Shown: in pieces, positions 9,232 through 17,855 of the stretch
Numbering within the stretch: position 1 is the stretch's first letter
Layout: the number at the start of each line of letters is the position of its first letter
From: Streptomyces candidus
Lineage (GTDB): Bacteria; Actinomycetota; Actinomycetes; Streptomycetales; Streptomycetaceae
Assembly (NCBI RefSeq): GCF_014207445.1
Contig: NZ_JACHEM010000005.1
Coordinates: 310,001 to 374,000, forward strand
DNA length: 64,000 nt
Reading direction: 5' to 3'
Notes under the pieces: generated by a model
What the model was told of the DNA's origin: nothing
The model's input: the letters and a program-made list of their open reading frames with translations, nothing else
Database searches by the model: none
Translations under genes and position numbers: made by a program

Positions 9232-9278
9232 GTGGGATGGCCGCGACCACCACCACGAACCGGTTTCGGAGACTGGAC

Positions 9279-10790
9279 ATGAAACGACAAGGCAGTGTCG
9301 CTCAGAGCCTGGCCCTCTTGGCGGTCCTCGCCCTGGGCGCCTCGCTGACCACCGTGCCCGCCGCCGCCGAGGAGCCGAAGAAGCCGCGGCTGAAATGGGG
9401 TCAATGCCCCGACGACGTCATGGCGGCAGCCGCCCCGTCCGCGCTGCAGTGCGCCACCGTGCCCGTGCCGCTGGACCACGCCGACCCGGAGAGGGAGCAG
9501 ATCGACCTCACCATCTCCCGGCTGGCCGCCGCCGCCCCGTCCAAGAGGCGCGGCGTCCTCATGCTCAACCCGGGCGGCCCCGGCGGATCCGGGCTGGCAC
9601 TGTCCGCGCTACTGGTGGCCCGGGGCCTGCCCAGCAGCGTCACCGACCGCTACGACCTCATCGGCATGGACACCCGCGGGATCGGGCACTCCACACCGGT
9701 CGGCTGCGGCTTCACCCAGAACGGCCCCTACTACGCCAACATCCCGCCCTACGCGGTCGACGACGCCGCGGTCACCGCACAGGCGGAGATCGCCGAACAG
9801 GCGGCCGAGCAGTGCGCGCGCAACGACCGCGGCGGCCGGCTGCGCCACCTCACCACCGCGAACACCGCCCGCGACCTGGACCGGATCCGGGCCGCGCTCG
9901 GCGAGGAAAAGACCAGCTACCTGGGCTACTCCTACGGCACGGCACTCGGCGCCGCCTACGCGTCGATGTTCCCCGAGCGCACCGACCGAATCGTGCTCGA
10001 CAGCAACATCGGAGACACCCACCTCGACCGCGACGGCTTGCGCCGCTACGCGCTCGGCATGGAACAGACTCTGCCGGACTTCGCGAAGTGGGCCGCCCGC
10101 CGGCACGACAGCTACGGCCTGGGCCGCACACCCCAACAGGTCCGCGCCTCCCACCTCACCATCGCCGGCACACTCGACAGGGCGCCGGTCGCCGGCATCG
10201 ACGGCAGCCTCTTCCGGCTCCTGACGTTCGGTCAACTGTTCAAGCGGACGCAGTACCCCAAGCTGGCACAGACCTGGCAGGCGATGCTCCAGAACAACGA
10301 GGCGGCGGCCCGCGACCTGCCGACCCCACGGGAGGAAACAGCGGCCGGGGCGCCGTCGCCGACCGACAACGCCCTGACTGTCTTCCTCTCCGTCACCTGC
10401 AACGACGTCGACTGGCCCGAGGACGTCCACACCTACCGGCGGGGCGTCGCCGAGGACCGCGCGCGCTACCCGCTGTACGGCGCCGCCACCGCCAACGTCA
10501 CCCCGTGCGTCTTCTGGCCGTACGCCCCCGCCGAACCACCGGTGAAGGTCGACACCGAAGGCCCGCGCAACGTTCTGCTCCTGCAGAACCGGCGCGACGC
10601 GTCGACCCCGCACCGGGGCGGGAAGATGCTGCGCGAGAAATTCGGCGACCGGGCCCGGCTGGTCAGCGTGGACGACAGCGGGCACGGCGTCTACGTCCTG
10701 GGCAGCAACTCCTGCGCGCTGAACACCACCACGCGCTACCTCGTCGAGGGCGAGCTGCCCGCGAAGGACGTGTCCTGCCACGCGGACTGA
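9279..10790 (+). CDS. Secreted alpha/beta hydrolase, tripeptidyl aminopeptidase (TAP-like) family
   Basis: A 503-residue exported serine hydrolase resembling Streptomyces tripeptidyl aminopeptidases (Slp/TAP). The signal peptide runs from MKRQGSVAQSLALLAVLALG to about AAAEE. The oxyanion region is LNPGGPGGSG, the nucleophile elbow GYSYGTALG, the acid in NRRDASTP and the histidine in DSGHGVYV; the TAP-like C-terminal domain has four cysteines likely in disulfides. The ATG at 9279 was chosen because the signal peptide starts there and CGGAG lies just upstream. Expression probably depends on the divergent MerR protein. A 23-bp repeat array follows the stop codon. Confidence 0.92.
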   Translation: MKRQGSVAQSLALLAVLALGASLTTVPAAAEEPKKPRLKWGQCPDDVMAAAAPSALQCATVPVPLDHADPEREQIDLTISRLAAAAPSKRRGVLMLNPGGPGGSGLALSALLVARGLPSSVTDRYDLIGMDTRGIGHSTPVGCGFTQNGPYYANIPPYAVDDAAVTAQAEIAEQAAEQCARNDRGGRLRHLTTANTARDLDRIRAALGEEKTSYLGYSYGTALGAAYASMFPERTDRIVLDSNIGDTHLDRDGLRRYALGMEQTLPDFAKWAARRHDSYGLGRTPQQVRASHLTIAGTLDRAPVAGIDGSLFRLLTFGQLFKRTQYPKLAQTWQAMLQNNEAAARDLPTPREETAAGAPSPTDNALTVFLSVTCNDVDWPEDVHTYRRGVAEDRARYPLYGAATANVTPCVFWPYAPAEPPVKVDTEGPRNVLLLQNRRDASTPHRGGKMLREKFGDRARLVSVDDSGHGVYVLGSNSCALNTTTRYLVEGELPAKDVSCHAD

Positions 10791-10878
10791 CGACCGGAAC
10801 CTTGGCGGGCCGACCGCCGGAACCCCGGCGGACCGACCGCCGCAACCCCGGCGGACCGACCGCCGGATCCCCGGCGGT
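10788..10878. repeat. Four-copy 23-bp tandem repeat with internal hairpins
   Basis: Three good copies of CCGACCGCCGGAACCCCGGC-GGA lie at 10810-10832, 10833-10855 and 10856-10878, with a degenerate copy at about 10788-10809 touching the TAP-like stop codon. Each contains CCGCCGG...CCGGCGG, so each unit can fold into a hairpin. It may act as transcription terminator or mRNA 3' stabiliser; copy number could vary between strains. Confidence 0.8.
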
Positions 10879-10972
10879 GCGCTCGCCGCCCGCAGCCCGT
10901 CCGCCGCGCCGTCCGCACGGCGTGCCGGGCTCCTCACCCTGCTACGCCGTCCCGGCCCGGGAACTCACGCTC

Positions 10973-11854
10973 TTACAGGTCGAGTTGGTACTCGAATGCC
11001 GTGTGCACCGGCACATAGCCGAGCGCGTCGTTGATGCGGCGCATGTACGGGTTGTTGTCGGCGGTGTCGGTGCGCAGGCCGTTGAGGTCCGGGTGGCGGT
11101 CGTGGGCCTGGCGGATCGAGGCGGCCTTCATCCAGCGGGCGAGGCCGTACCCGCGGTGCTCGGGCAGGACGCCGGTGCTGTAATGCTGGCCCTCACCCCT
11201 GCCGTCGCCGGGGACGACCAGTTCGGTGAACCCCGCGATCGAGCCGTCCGACTCGTCGAGGGCAACAACGGTGGTCAGTAGGTCGCCACGCTTCTCGACG
11301 GCCGCCGCCGCGGCCCGGACCCGGTCCAGGTCCCAGGTCACTGTGCCGAAGTCGGTGCCGCCCATGGGCATGTCGTCCATGGCACGACGCGACGCGACAA
11401 ACGTCTCGGCGAGGTCGTCGGGGACCGTGCCCTCCCAGGACGCCAGCCGATAGCCTGGATGCGGCTGGTCTGTGATCTCGGTGAGGGCGGCCATGTCCGC
11501 CCCGGCCAACGGCAGTCGGGTGAACGTCAGAGTCAGGACCCTGCGGAAGCCCCGGGCCGACAGGAACAGGTCACCGGGTGAGCCGGCTTCCGCCTGGGTG
11601 ATGACAGAGCGCCGGCCGTCCTGACGTGCGGCGGCGATGGCCGCGTCCAGGAGCCGGGAGCCGGTACGGTTGCGCCGCTCGGCCGGATGCACGTGGAGCT
11701 CCAGAGCGGCGAGGTGGTTCTGCTCGGGCCGGGTGTACAGACGCAGGAACGCTGACCCGACGGGGATTCCGTCGGTGTCGGAGGCCAGCCACGCCAAGCG
11801 GTAGCTGGACAGGCTGGTGTCGGGCTCGGTCAGTGCGGTGAGGCGAACGGACAA
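10973..11854 (-). CDS. Tandem GNAT acetyltransferase
   Basis: A 293-residue protein with two GNAT folds. The first (about 20-140) has LELHVHPAERRNRTGSRLLD, an acetyl-CoA loop of the R-x-x-G/A type, and ARGF. The second (about 150-290) has YSTGVLPEHRGYGLARWMKA, with Q/R-x-x-G-x-A, then a DNNPYMRRINDALGY tail typical of this class. Substrate unknown; small-molecule or antibiotic acetylation is possible. Transcribed alone. The region upstream (11855-11970) holds a direct repeat ACAAGTGGTG at about 11923 and 11939, a possible operator. Confidence 0.88.
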   Translation of the reverse strand: MSVRLTALTEPDTSLSSYRLAWLASDTDGIPVGSAFLRLYTRPEQNHLAALELHVHPAERRNRTGSRLLDAAIAAARQDGRRSVITQAEAGSPGDLFLSARGFRRVLTLTFTRLPLAGADMAALTEITDQPHPGYRLASWEGTVPDDLAETFVASRRAMDDMPMGGTDFGTVTWDLDRVRAAAAAVEKRGDLLTTVVALDESDGSIAGFTELVVPGDGRGEGQHYSTGVLPEHRGYGLARWMKAASIRQAHDRHPDLNGLRTDTADNNPYMRRINDALGYVPVHTAFEYQLDL

Positions 11855-11970
11855 GGGGACTCCGTCGTAGGGGTCGGCCGGCAGCTTCGTGATGCGTGCC
11901 TGCTACCGGAGGCCGGAAACAAACAAGTGGTGCACCGACAAGTGGTGACCGGACAGCGTCGACCGTTGAT

Positions 11971-12000
11971 GAAGGGCCGTCAGCTCACGGACGGCCCTTC
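11971..12000. terminator. Hairpin overlapping the end of the LbetaH gene
   Basis: A perfect 11-base inverted repeat, GAAGGGCCGTC (11971-11981) and GACGGCCCTTC (11990-12000), has an 8-base loop. It spans the stop codon of the minus-strand hexapeptide-repeat gene, so the terminator stem includes coding sequence. It also separates that gene from the downstream same-strand GNAT gene. Confidence 0.75.
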
Positions 12001-12812
12001 ATGTGGGCGTCGGCGGGCGAGTCCTGGGCGGACCCTTCGGAGGCGTGCCGCTCGACGGCTCCTTGGGCCACCCGCGGATCATCGACCGTGACGCTGTCAT
12101 CGTGTGCTTCCCCGGCGTCATCGATCCGGTCGGAATCCTCTCGCGGAGTGCACGGGGCGTTGCTGCTGCGCCAGCCGAAACCAAGAACCTCGTCGTCCGC
12201 GTGCGTGCCGAACTCGGCGGCGCGTACCTCCGCGATGTGCTCGTTGCGGCTGATCCGGTCGGTCCACTCCGCGTCGACACTGAACGCCACTTGTGCGAAG
12301 CCCACCCGTCCGACGGCCTGGGCCAGACCCGGATCGTCAGGTGCCAGCAGCCGCACCGGCGCGTCGAGCGCCACCGTGCAGGGCGGCACGAAGTACTCCT
12401 CCGGCACCACGGTGCGCGCGTGGACGAGTGCGCCGACGGCGACAACCGAGCCGGCTCCCAACCGTGCGCGCTGCAGGACCGTCGCCCCGGTCGCCACGTA
12501 GACGCACCTGTCCACCTCGCAGCCGAGCAGCGTGGCGTGCGGCCCCACGAAGACGTGATCGCCGACAAGCACCGGCTGATCGCCGGCGACGGCAGACCCG
12601 CGCAGTACCGCGTTCTCGCAGATCACCGCCGCCTCCCCGACCTCGATCCGCGACCCCTCGGCATCGAGCACCGCCCCGTACATCACCCGCGCCCTCGGCC
12701 CCACGCGCACATCACCGACGAGCGTGGCCGTCGGGGCGACATAGGCGGTGGGATGGACCTGCGGTGCGTGTCCGCGGTGCCGGATGCGAATTCCCTGCGC
12801 TTCCTCGCTCAT
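11985..12812 (-). CDS. Left-handed beta-helix (gamma-carbonic anhydrase-like) protein
   Basis: A 275-residue protein whose first 175 residues are hexapeptide repeats of the gamma-carbonic anhydrase/PaaY type (VHPTAYVAPTATLVGDVRVG, ENAVLRGS, VGDHVFVGPHATLLGC, VATGATVLQ). The metal-binding pattern is weak: a His sits in GPHAT, but the other zinc histidines are not clear, so enzymatic activity is uncertain. About 95 residues of C-terminal extension (EVLGFGWRSS, acidic and polar tail) are atypical for the family. Cytoplasmic. The terminator begins inside its last codons. Confidence 0.8.
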   Translation of the reverse strand: MSEEAQGIRIRHRGHAPQVHPTAYVAPTATLVGDVRVGPRARVMYGAVLDAEGSRIEVGEAAVICENAVLRGSAVAGDQPVLVGDHVFVGPHATLLGCEVDRCVYVATGATVLQRARLGAGSVVAVGALVHARTVVPEEYFVPPCTVALDAPVRLLAPDDPGLAQAVGRVGFAQVAFSVDAEWTDRISRNEHIAEVRAAEFGTHADDEVLGFGWRSSNAPCTPREDSDRIDDAGEAHDDSVTVDDPRVAQGAVERHASEGSAQDSPADAHMKGRP

Positions 12813-13020
12813 GTACGGATTCTCGCCCTCCCGGCCGCGGGCGTACTGGCGGATTTCAGACGTCGCCCTCGCCGGACCCGCGCCCCCGCTATCGAAGCAC
12901 TGTCAGGGCGAACGTTGCTGATACGGCGCTGAGCGCGGCTCTGCCGCGGGGCGGGTGGTCTTGTGCCTGCCGGGCCCTGTTCCCGACACTGCGGTCAGTG
13001 GATCCGATCCGGGGGTGGGC

Positions 13021-13713
13021 ATGGCAGCTCGTCGCAAGCGCCGCAGGCGCTCGAAGAGGCAGCGGCAGCAGGTCACGCGCTGGGGTGCGCTGGCCGGCGC
13101 GGTCCTGTCGGTGCTCCTGGTGGCGAACTGGAACGCCGTATGGCCCTACCTTGCCGGCGCAGGGGCGCTCGCGCTCCTCGGGGGTGGGGGGTGGTGGCTG
13201 TGGCGGGCGCACCGGCGGGAGCGGGCAGGGGATGCGGCCTGGCGGGTGGCGGAGGAGCACAGGGCGCGGGAGCTGTCGATGGCGGCCGTGGACGCGATGT
13301 CGTGGCAGGAGTTCGAGACCTACGTCGCGCAGCTGTGCGTGCGCGACGGCTGCACCGAGGTGCTGGTGAGCGGCAGGACAGGTGACCTCGGCGCGGACGT
13401 CATCGGCTGCCTCCCCGACGGGAGACGCCTGGTCGTGCAGTGCAAGCACTATGCTCCCGGACGTTCGGTGGGCTCGGGGGACATGCAGAAGTTCGTGGGC
13501 ACCGCGAGACCGGAGCACCGTGCGGACGTGGCCCTGTACGTGACGACGGGGCGGGCCTTCACCCGCGACGCGCAGGGCCTCGCGCTGCGCAACGACATCG
13601 TCGCGATCCACCGCGACCTGCTCGGTTCCTGGGTGAAGGGGGCCACCCTGCAGTCCTTGCTGCCGTTGAACGGTTCCGGCGGAGGCACCGGCCGCCGTCC
13701 CCGCAAGCCCTGA
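13021..13713 (+). CDS. Membrane-anchored Mrr-like restriction endonuclease
   Basis: A 230-residue protein. A basic leader (ARRKRRRRSKRQR) is followed by two hydrophobic segments (about 24-37 and 43-58), then a cytoplasmic Mrr-cat nuclease domain (about 85-225). The PD-(D/E)xK core is visible as GRTGDLGADVIG and LVVQCKHY, i.e. D-x(n)-Q-x-K, with the supporting MSWQEFETYVAQL helix. Mrr enzymes cleave modified DNA; a membrane anchor suggests action at the envelope, for example on incoming DNA (inference). Start chosen at the ATG after a GGGGGTGGG ribosome-binding site. No methyltransferase partner is nearby. Confidence 0.85.
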   Translation: MAARRKRRRRSKRQRQQVTRWGALAGAVLSVLLVANWNAVWPYLAGAGALALLGGGGWWLWRAHRRERAGDAAWRVAEEHRARELSMAAVDAMSWQEFETYVAQLCVRDGCTEVLVSGRTGDLGADVIGCLPDGRRLVVQCKHYAPGRSVGSGDMQKFVGTARPEHRADVALYVTTGRAFTRDAQGLALRNDIVAIHRDLLGSWVKGATLQSLLPLNGSGGGTGRRPRKP

Positions 13714-13969
13714 CTCGCAGCAGGGCGACGGACACAGCGGGGCCGGCCCGAGCGTGTTCCCTGCCTCCACCGCGGCACCGGGATGCCGCGGTAGGGGCAT
13801 CCCCGTACGCATGCGGTGCGCGCACACTGCCCGTTGGCCGTGTACGCGCGCCTGCGGCTTACGCGGCGGCGGGCGCGGCACACTCGGCCGTACCGGGGGC
13901 CCGCGGCGGGCCGCGTAACGGCGGCGACAGCGGGCACACGCACCGGAACCATTGCACGACGACGGGAGC

Positions 13970-14500
13970 ATGATGCCGAATCCGGTCCGTGACGAACACG
14001 GTGGCGGCGGCGTGCACAGCCACGACAGCCGTCCTGCGTCCGGCGTACTGATGCTGCTCGGGCTTCTCGCCGTCTGCTTCGCGGTGGCCGGCATCGGAGC
14101 CTGGGCATCGGCCGACGCGGGTTCGGTGTACCGATCGCTGGACCGGCCCGACTGGGCGCCGCCGGGGTGGCTCTTCGGTCCGGTGTGGACCGTTCTGTAC
14201 GCCACGATCGCGGTCGCCGCGTGGCTGGTGCTGCGCCGTCCTGCCGGGTCCGTCCGTCCGGCCATGACGTGGTGGTCCGTCCAACTGGCCCTCAACCTCG
14301 CCTGGACCCCGCTCTTCTTCGCGGCCGGCGAGTACGGCCTTGCCTTCCTCGACATCTGCCTCCTGCTGGTGGCTCTCGCGGTCACGATGGTGATGTTCGC
14401 GCGGCACCGCAGGAGCGCGGCCCTTCTGCTCGTTCCCTACGCGGCCTGGGTGACGTTCGCCGCCGCGCTGAACCTGTCGATCTGGCTGTCCAACACCTGA
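13970..14500 (+). CDS. TspO/MBR family membrane protein
   Basis: A 176-residue TspO (peripheral benzodiazepine receptor homologue) with five predicted membrane helices. Characteristic motifs are SLDRPDWAPPGWLFGPVWT, LNLAWTPLFF and AAWVTFAAALNLSIW. TspO proteins bind porphyrins and related ligands. The start is uncertain: ATG 13970, ATG 13973 and an upstream TTG are all possible, and 13970/13973 follow GGGAG closely. The N-terminal 25 residues are polar and His-rich. No obvious operon partner; a TetR remnant lies convergent downstream. Confidence 0.88.
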   Translation: MMPNPVRDEHGGGGVHSHDSRPASGVLMLLGLLAVCFAVAGIGAWASADAGSVYRSLDRPDWAPPGWLFGPVWTVLYATIAVAAWLVLRRPAGSVRPAMTWWSVQLALNLAWTPLFFAAGEYGLAFLDICLLLVALAVTMVMFARHRRSAALLLVPYAAWVTFAAALNLSIWLSNT

Positions 14501-14610
14501 AGGCACGCGACAGCGTGGCGGCGGTACGGAGCATGCCGTGGAGCCGCCCGGCCGAGCTCAGGCACCCCTGGTGCGCGGGCGCGGCCCACCGGGGTCCGCG
14601 CGCCTGCCGG

Positions 14611-15147
14611 TCAGCCGGATGCGGGGTGCCGGGGGCGGTCCAGCAGCTTCGCCACCGCCACCGCTGCCGCCGACCGGCGGGCGGTGTGGTGCGGTGGCCG
14701 GCCCGGCAGGATCAGGTGGCTGATGGTCATGCGCACCGTGATGTCCGCCGCGTCCTCGATGATCTGTGCTTCCTGCAGGGGGCAGCGCTCGCTCAGCCAG
14801 TCCCGCAGCAGAGCCTGACTCGTGTCGAAAACGGGGTCCGCGCGGGCCGTGAGGTAGGGGAGCAGGCTGTCCGAGCCTTCCCGGGCGGCCTCGACGACCG
14901 CGCGCAGGAGGGGATGCTCGTCCGTCTGGAGCAAAAGGTGGAGGATGGCGGCTTCGAGAGAGGCCTGCGTGTCGGGCAGGCCCGGGTACAGGATGTCGGC
15001 GAGACGGGCGAAGAACTCCTGTGTCTCGCTGGTCACCAGAGCACGGCCGAGGCCGGCGCGACTGCCGAACTCCTTGTACACGGAGGGGCGGGACACGTCG
15101 GCCCGCCGACATCCGGGCCGGTGCGTTGCCGGAACGCACGCCGTCAC
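14611..15147 (-). pseudogene. TetR-family regulator lacking the start of its DNA-binding domain
   Basis: TetR homology begins abruptly at ADVSRPSVYKEFGSRAGL, i.e. at the turn and recognition helix. The usual 30-40 preceding residues (helix 1 and most of helix 2) are absent. The three upstream frames on this strand do not restore them, and the next gene starts at 15161 on the other strand. The C-terminal ligand domain (ETQEFFARLADILYPG to LILPGRPPH) looks intact. A protein from any start here would lack a complete helix-turn-helix, so this is probably a 5'-truncated pseudogene, likely from a deletion. Confidence 0.65.
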
Positions 15148-15160
15148 CGACAGTGTGACG

Positions 15161-15562
15161 ATGACCGTGATCCTGCGCCTGACGGGCGTCTACCATGCCG
15201 ACGGCGGCCTCATCGGCGAACTCTCTTATGCGGCGCGGAAGTTGACCGGCCGCGGCCACTGCGGGCTCTGTGACGTCACGCACCGAGGGGTCCGGGCGAA
15301 GCCCGAGTGGAGCGCCTGGGTGGAGTCGCTGCCGGTCCCGTTCGACCTCGTCCACCGCAACGAGCGCAGTGCCGAAGTGCGCGCGGCGAGCGACGCCCTG
15401 ACGCCGTGCGTCCTGGCCCACACGGACGAGGGGCTGCGGCTCGTCCTCGACCGGACCGCCCTGGACCGTACGGGCGGCGACGTCGACGCATACGCGGCGG
15501 CCCTCACCGCGGGCGTGCGCGACGCGGGCCTCGCCTGGCCCACGGCGCCCACCGGACACTGA
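15161..15562 (+). CDS. Conserved hypothetical protein with CGLCDVTH motif
   Basis: A 133-residue cytoplasmic protein of unknown function. It starts MTVILRLTGVYHADGGLIGE and has an HCGLCDVTHRG motif with two cysteines, a WVESLPVPFDLVHRNER segment and an acidic C-terminal half. I recognise the pattern from actinobacterial hypothetical proteins but cannot assign a function. The Cys-x2-Cys could bind metal or be redox active (inference). The start lies 13 bases from the truncated TetR end, on the edge of the apparent deletion. Confidence 0.7.
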   Translation: MTVILRLTGVYHADGGLIGELSYAARKLTGRGHCGLCDVTHRGVRAKPEWSAWVESLPVPFDLVHRNERSAEVRAASDALTPCVLAHTDEGLRLVLDRTALDRTGGDVDAYAAALTAGVRDAGLAWPTAPTGH

Positions 15563-15710
15563 GCGCCCACCGGACACTGAGAGCCCGCCGGACACCGGGC
15601 GCCGGGAACCCGCCGGCCCCGAGCCACCTGCCGGACCCCGAACCCCCTGCCGCGTCACGTCCGTACGGGGCGCACTCCTGCCCGTGGGCACGCGCATGCG
15701 TCCCGTACGG

Positions 15711-17855
15711 TCACCGCGTCCGGCGCACCACCAGCATCCTGCTGGCGTATTCCGCGGGCGGCAGCTCCGCGCTCCACCCGTACGCCGCGAGGGCGGCGCC
15801 CGTGCGCTCCGTCCCCGCCGGCAGTGCCCCGCTGTCGTCGTCGACGCGGTACGCCGCCTCCGGAGCCAGTCCGCGCAGCCTCAACCGGGGCACCGCCCCG
15901 CGCTGCGGCGGTCCCGCCCGCCACTGGAGGACCACGCACTCGCCGCCGTCGCGTGCCACGTACTGCACGGCGTGGGAGCCGTCCGCCGGGGAGCCCAGCC
16001 GGTACAGGTCACCGGTCTGGACCGTGGACCGCACCTCCTTGTAGCGGGCCACGTACGCGGCCGTCTCGGCCAGATCGGCCTCGGTCCAGCGCGTCAGGTC
16101 GCCGCCGAGGCCGAGCGCCCCGGCCATCGCACTGTGCAGGCGGAAACGCAGGGGCACCGCCCTGCGGGTGTACGGGTTCGGGCTGTCGGTCACCCAGGCG
16201 CCCATCACCTGCGCGGGATAGAGCTGCGAGAAGCCGTACTGGATGCCCAGCCGGTCCACCGCGTCGGTGTTGTCCGAGACCCACGCCTGGTCGCTACGGG
16301 CCAGACTCGCCAGGTCGACGCGTCCGCCGCCGCCCGAACAGGTCTCGATCCGCAGGTCCGGCCGTGCCGCGCGCAGCCGGTCCAGGACGCGGTGGGTGCC
16401 CAGGGCGTGCTCCACGAAGACCCTGCGCCCGTCGGAGCGGCGACCGGTGGAGCCCGCCTCGGTGAAGGACCGGTTGAAGTCCCACTTGAGGAAGTCCACG
16501 TCGAACGCGTCGACCGTGCGCAGCAGCCATGCGAAGGCCCAGTCGGTGACCTCCGGCCGGGAGAAGTCCAGCACCAACTGGTGGCGCAGGGGGTGCGCGG
16601 TGCGGTCGGGCAGGTGCAGCACCCAGTCCGGCCGTGCGCGGAACAGATCGCTGTCCGGGTTGACCATTTCCGGCTCCACCCACAGCCCGAAGCGCATGCC
16701 GAGCGCATGGACGTGGTCGGACAGCGGACGCAGTCCCTCGGGGAAGGCGGCCGGCCGGGGGTTCCAGTCGCCGAGCCCCGCCCGGTCGCTGTCGCGGTCC
16801 CCGAACCAGCCGTCGTCGACGACGAACAGCTCGGCACCGGCCCGTGCGGCCAGAGCGGCCAGTTCCCGCTGCCCCTCGAAGGTGACGTCGAAGGCCGTCG
16901 CCTCCCAGGAGTTGTAGAGCACCGGCCGCATCTCCCCGGGCGCGGGCAGCACGTGCTCCCGTACGTACGCGTGGTACGCCCGTGACGCGGCCCCGAACCC
17001 GTCGGCCGCGTACAGCCCCGTACTCACCGGGGTCGTCCAGCTCTCGCCCGGCGCGAGGGAGAGCTCCACGCCCTCGTGACCGCTGCCGCCCAGCACGCTG
17101 CACCGGCCCTCGGCGGAACGCACCGCCGTCATGCGCCAGCTCCCGGCGGTGGCGAGGGCGACGGTCCACACCTCGCCGCTCTCCTCGGTGGCGTCCCCCG
17201 CGTCGAGGGTGAGCCAGGGGTTGCTCTGGTGGCCGGTGTGGCCGCGTCTGCTGGTGAGGGTCGTCTCGCCGACGGCGAGCGGGGTCCGCCGCAGCTGGAA
17301 CTCGCCCGCCCACTGCCCGTGCACGGAGCTCAGCCGGTAGGCGGGCAGGACGGGCAGGTTCCACTGCGCGGCCGAGTGCCGCAGCAGGGTCAGCGGCCGT
17401 TCCGCGGGCGCACCCGTGTGCCGCAGTACGGTGCAGCGCTCGATCACGGGGCAGTCGCGGCGCACCCGGTAGTGCAGGTCCCACCCGAGCGGGCGGTCCG
17501 CGTCGCGCAGCCGCACGGACAGCTCCGCGCCCCCGGCGTCCGCACGGATCCCGTAGCCGTCCACGACGGGCTCGGTCGCGCCGGTGCCGTCCGCGTACCG
17601 CACCTCCAGGGCGGGCGGGGCGAACCGCACCTGGCCGTCGACGGCCAGTTCCTCCGTGCCGTCGAGCGGACTGTGGAAGCTGCTGCCCCCGGCGTCCGGT
17701 TCCGCCGACGCGACGGCGTCCGCCAGGCCGACGGGCGCTCCCCAGTGCAGCAGACGTACCGTGCCGGCGGCCGTGTCGACGCGCAGCACGTAACAGGTGC
17801 CGCCGGCGCGCAGGAGCACGGTCCCCGAACGACGGTCGGTCTCGGCGAGCGTCAT
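15711..17855 (-). CDS. Alpha-galactosidase (GH36)
   Basis: A 714-residue GH36 enzyme that hydrolyses terminal alpha-galactosides such as melibiose or raffinose. An N-terminal beta-supersandwich (about 1-320) precedes the barrel. Barrel motifs are ELFVVDDGWFGDRDSDR, LWVEPEMVNPDSDL, the nucleophile in LKWDFNR, CSGGGGRVDL, and the acid/base Asp in WVSDNTDAVDR. No signal peptide, so it acts on imported sugars. Its ATG overlaps the stop of the beta-galactosidase gene (17852-17855), showing translational coupling. Last gene of the galactoside operon. Confidence 0.95.
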   Translation of the reverse strand: MTLAETDRRSGTVLLRAGGTCYVLRVDTAAGTVRLLHWGAPVGLADAVASAEPDAGGSSFHSPLDGTEELAVDGQVRFAPPALEVRYADGTGATEPVVDGYGIRADAGGAELSVRLRDADRPLGWDLHYRVRRDCPVIERCTVLRHTGAPAERPLTLLRHSAAQWNLPVLPAYRLSSVHGQWAGEFQLRRTPLAVGETTLTSRRGHTGHQSNPWLTLDAGDATEESGEVWTVALATAGSWRMTAVRSAEGRCSVLGGSGHEGVELSLAPGESWTTPVSTGLYAADGFGAASRAYHAYVREHVLPAPGEMRPVLYNSWEATAFDVTFEGQRELAALAARAGAELFVVDDGWFGDRDSDRAGLGDWNPRPAAFPEGLRPLSDHVHALGMRFGLWVEPEMVNPDSDLFRARPDWVLHLPDRTAHPLRHQLVLDFSRPEVTDWAFAWLLRTVDAFDVDFLKWDFNRSFTEAGSTGRRSDGRRVFVEHALGTHRVLDRLRAARPDLRIETCSGGGGRVDLASLARSDQAWVSDNTDAVDRLGIQYGFSQLYPAQVMGAWVTDSPNPYTRRAVPLRFRLHSAMAGALGLGGDLTRWTEADLAETAAYVARYKEVRSTVQTGDLYRLGSPADGSHAVQYVARDGGECVVLQWRAGPPQRGAVPRLRLRGLAPEAAYRVDDDSGALPAGTERTGAALAAYGWSAELPPAEYASRMLVVRRTR

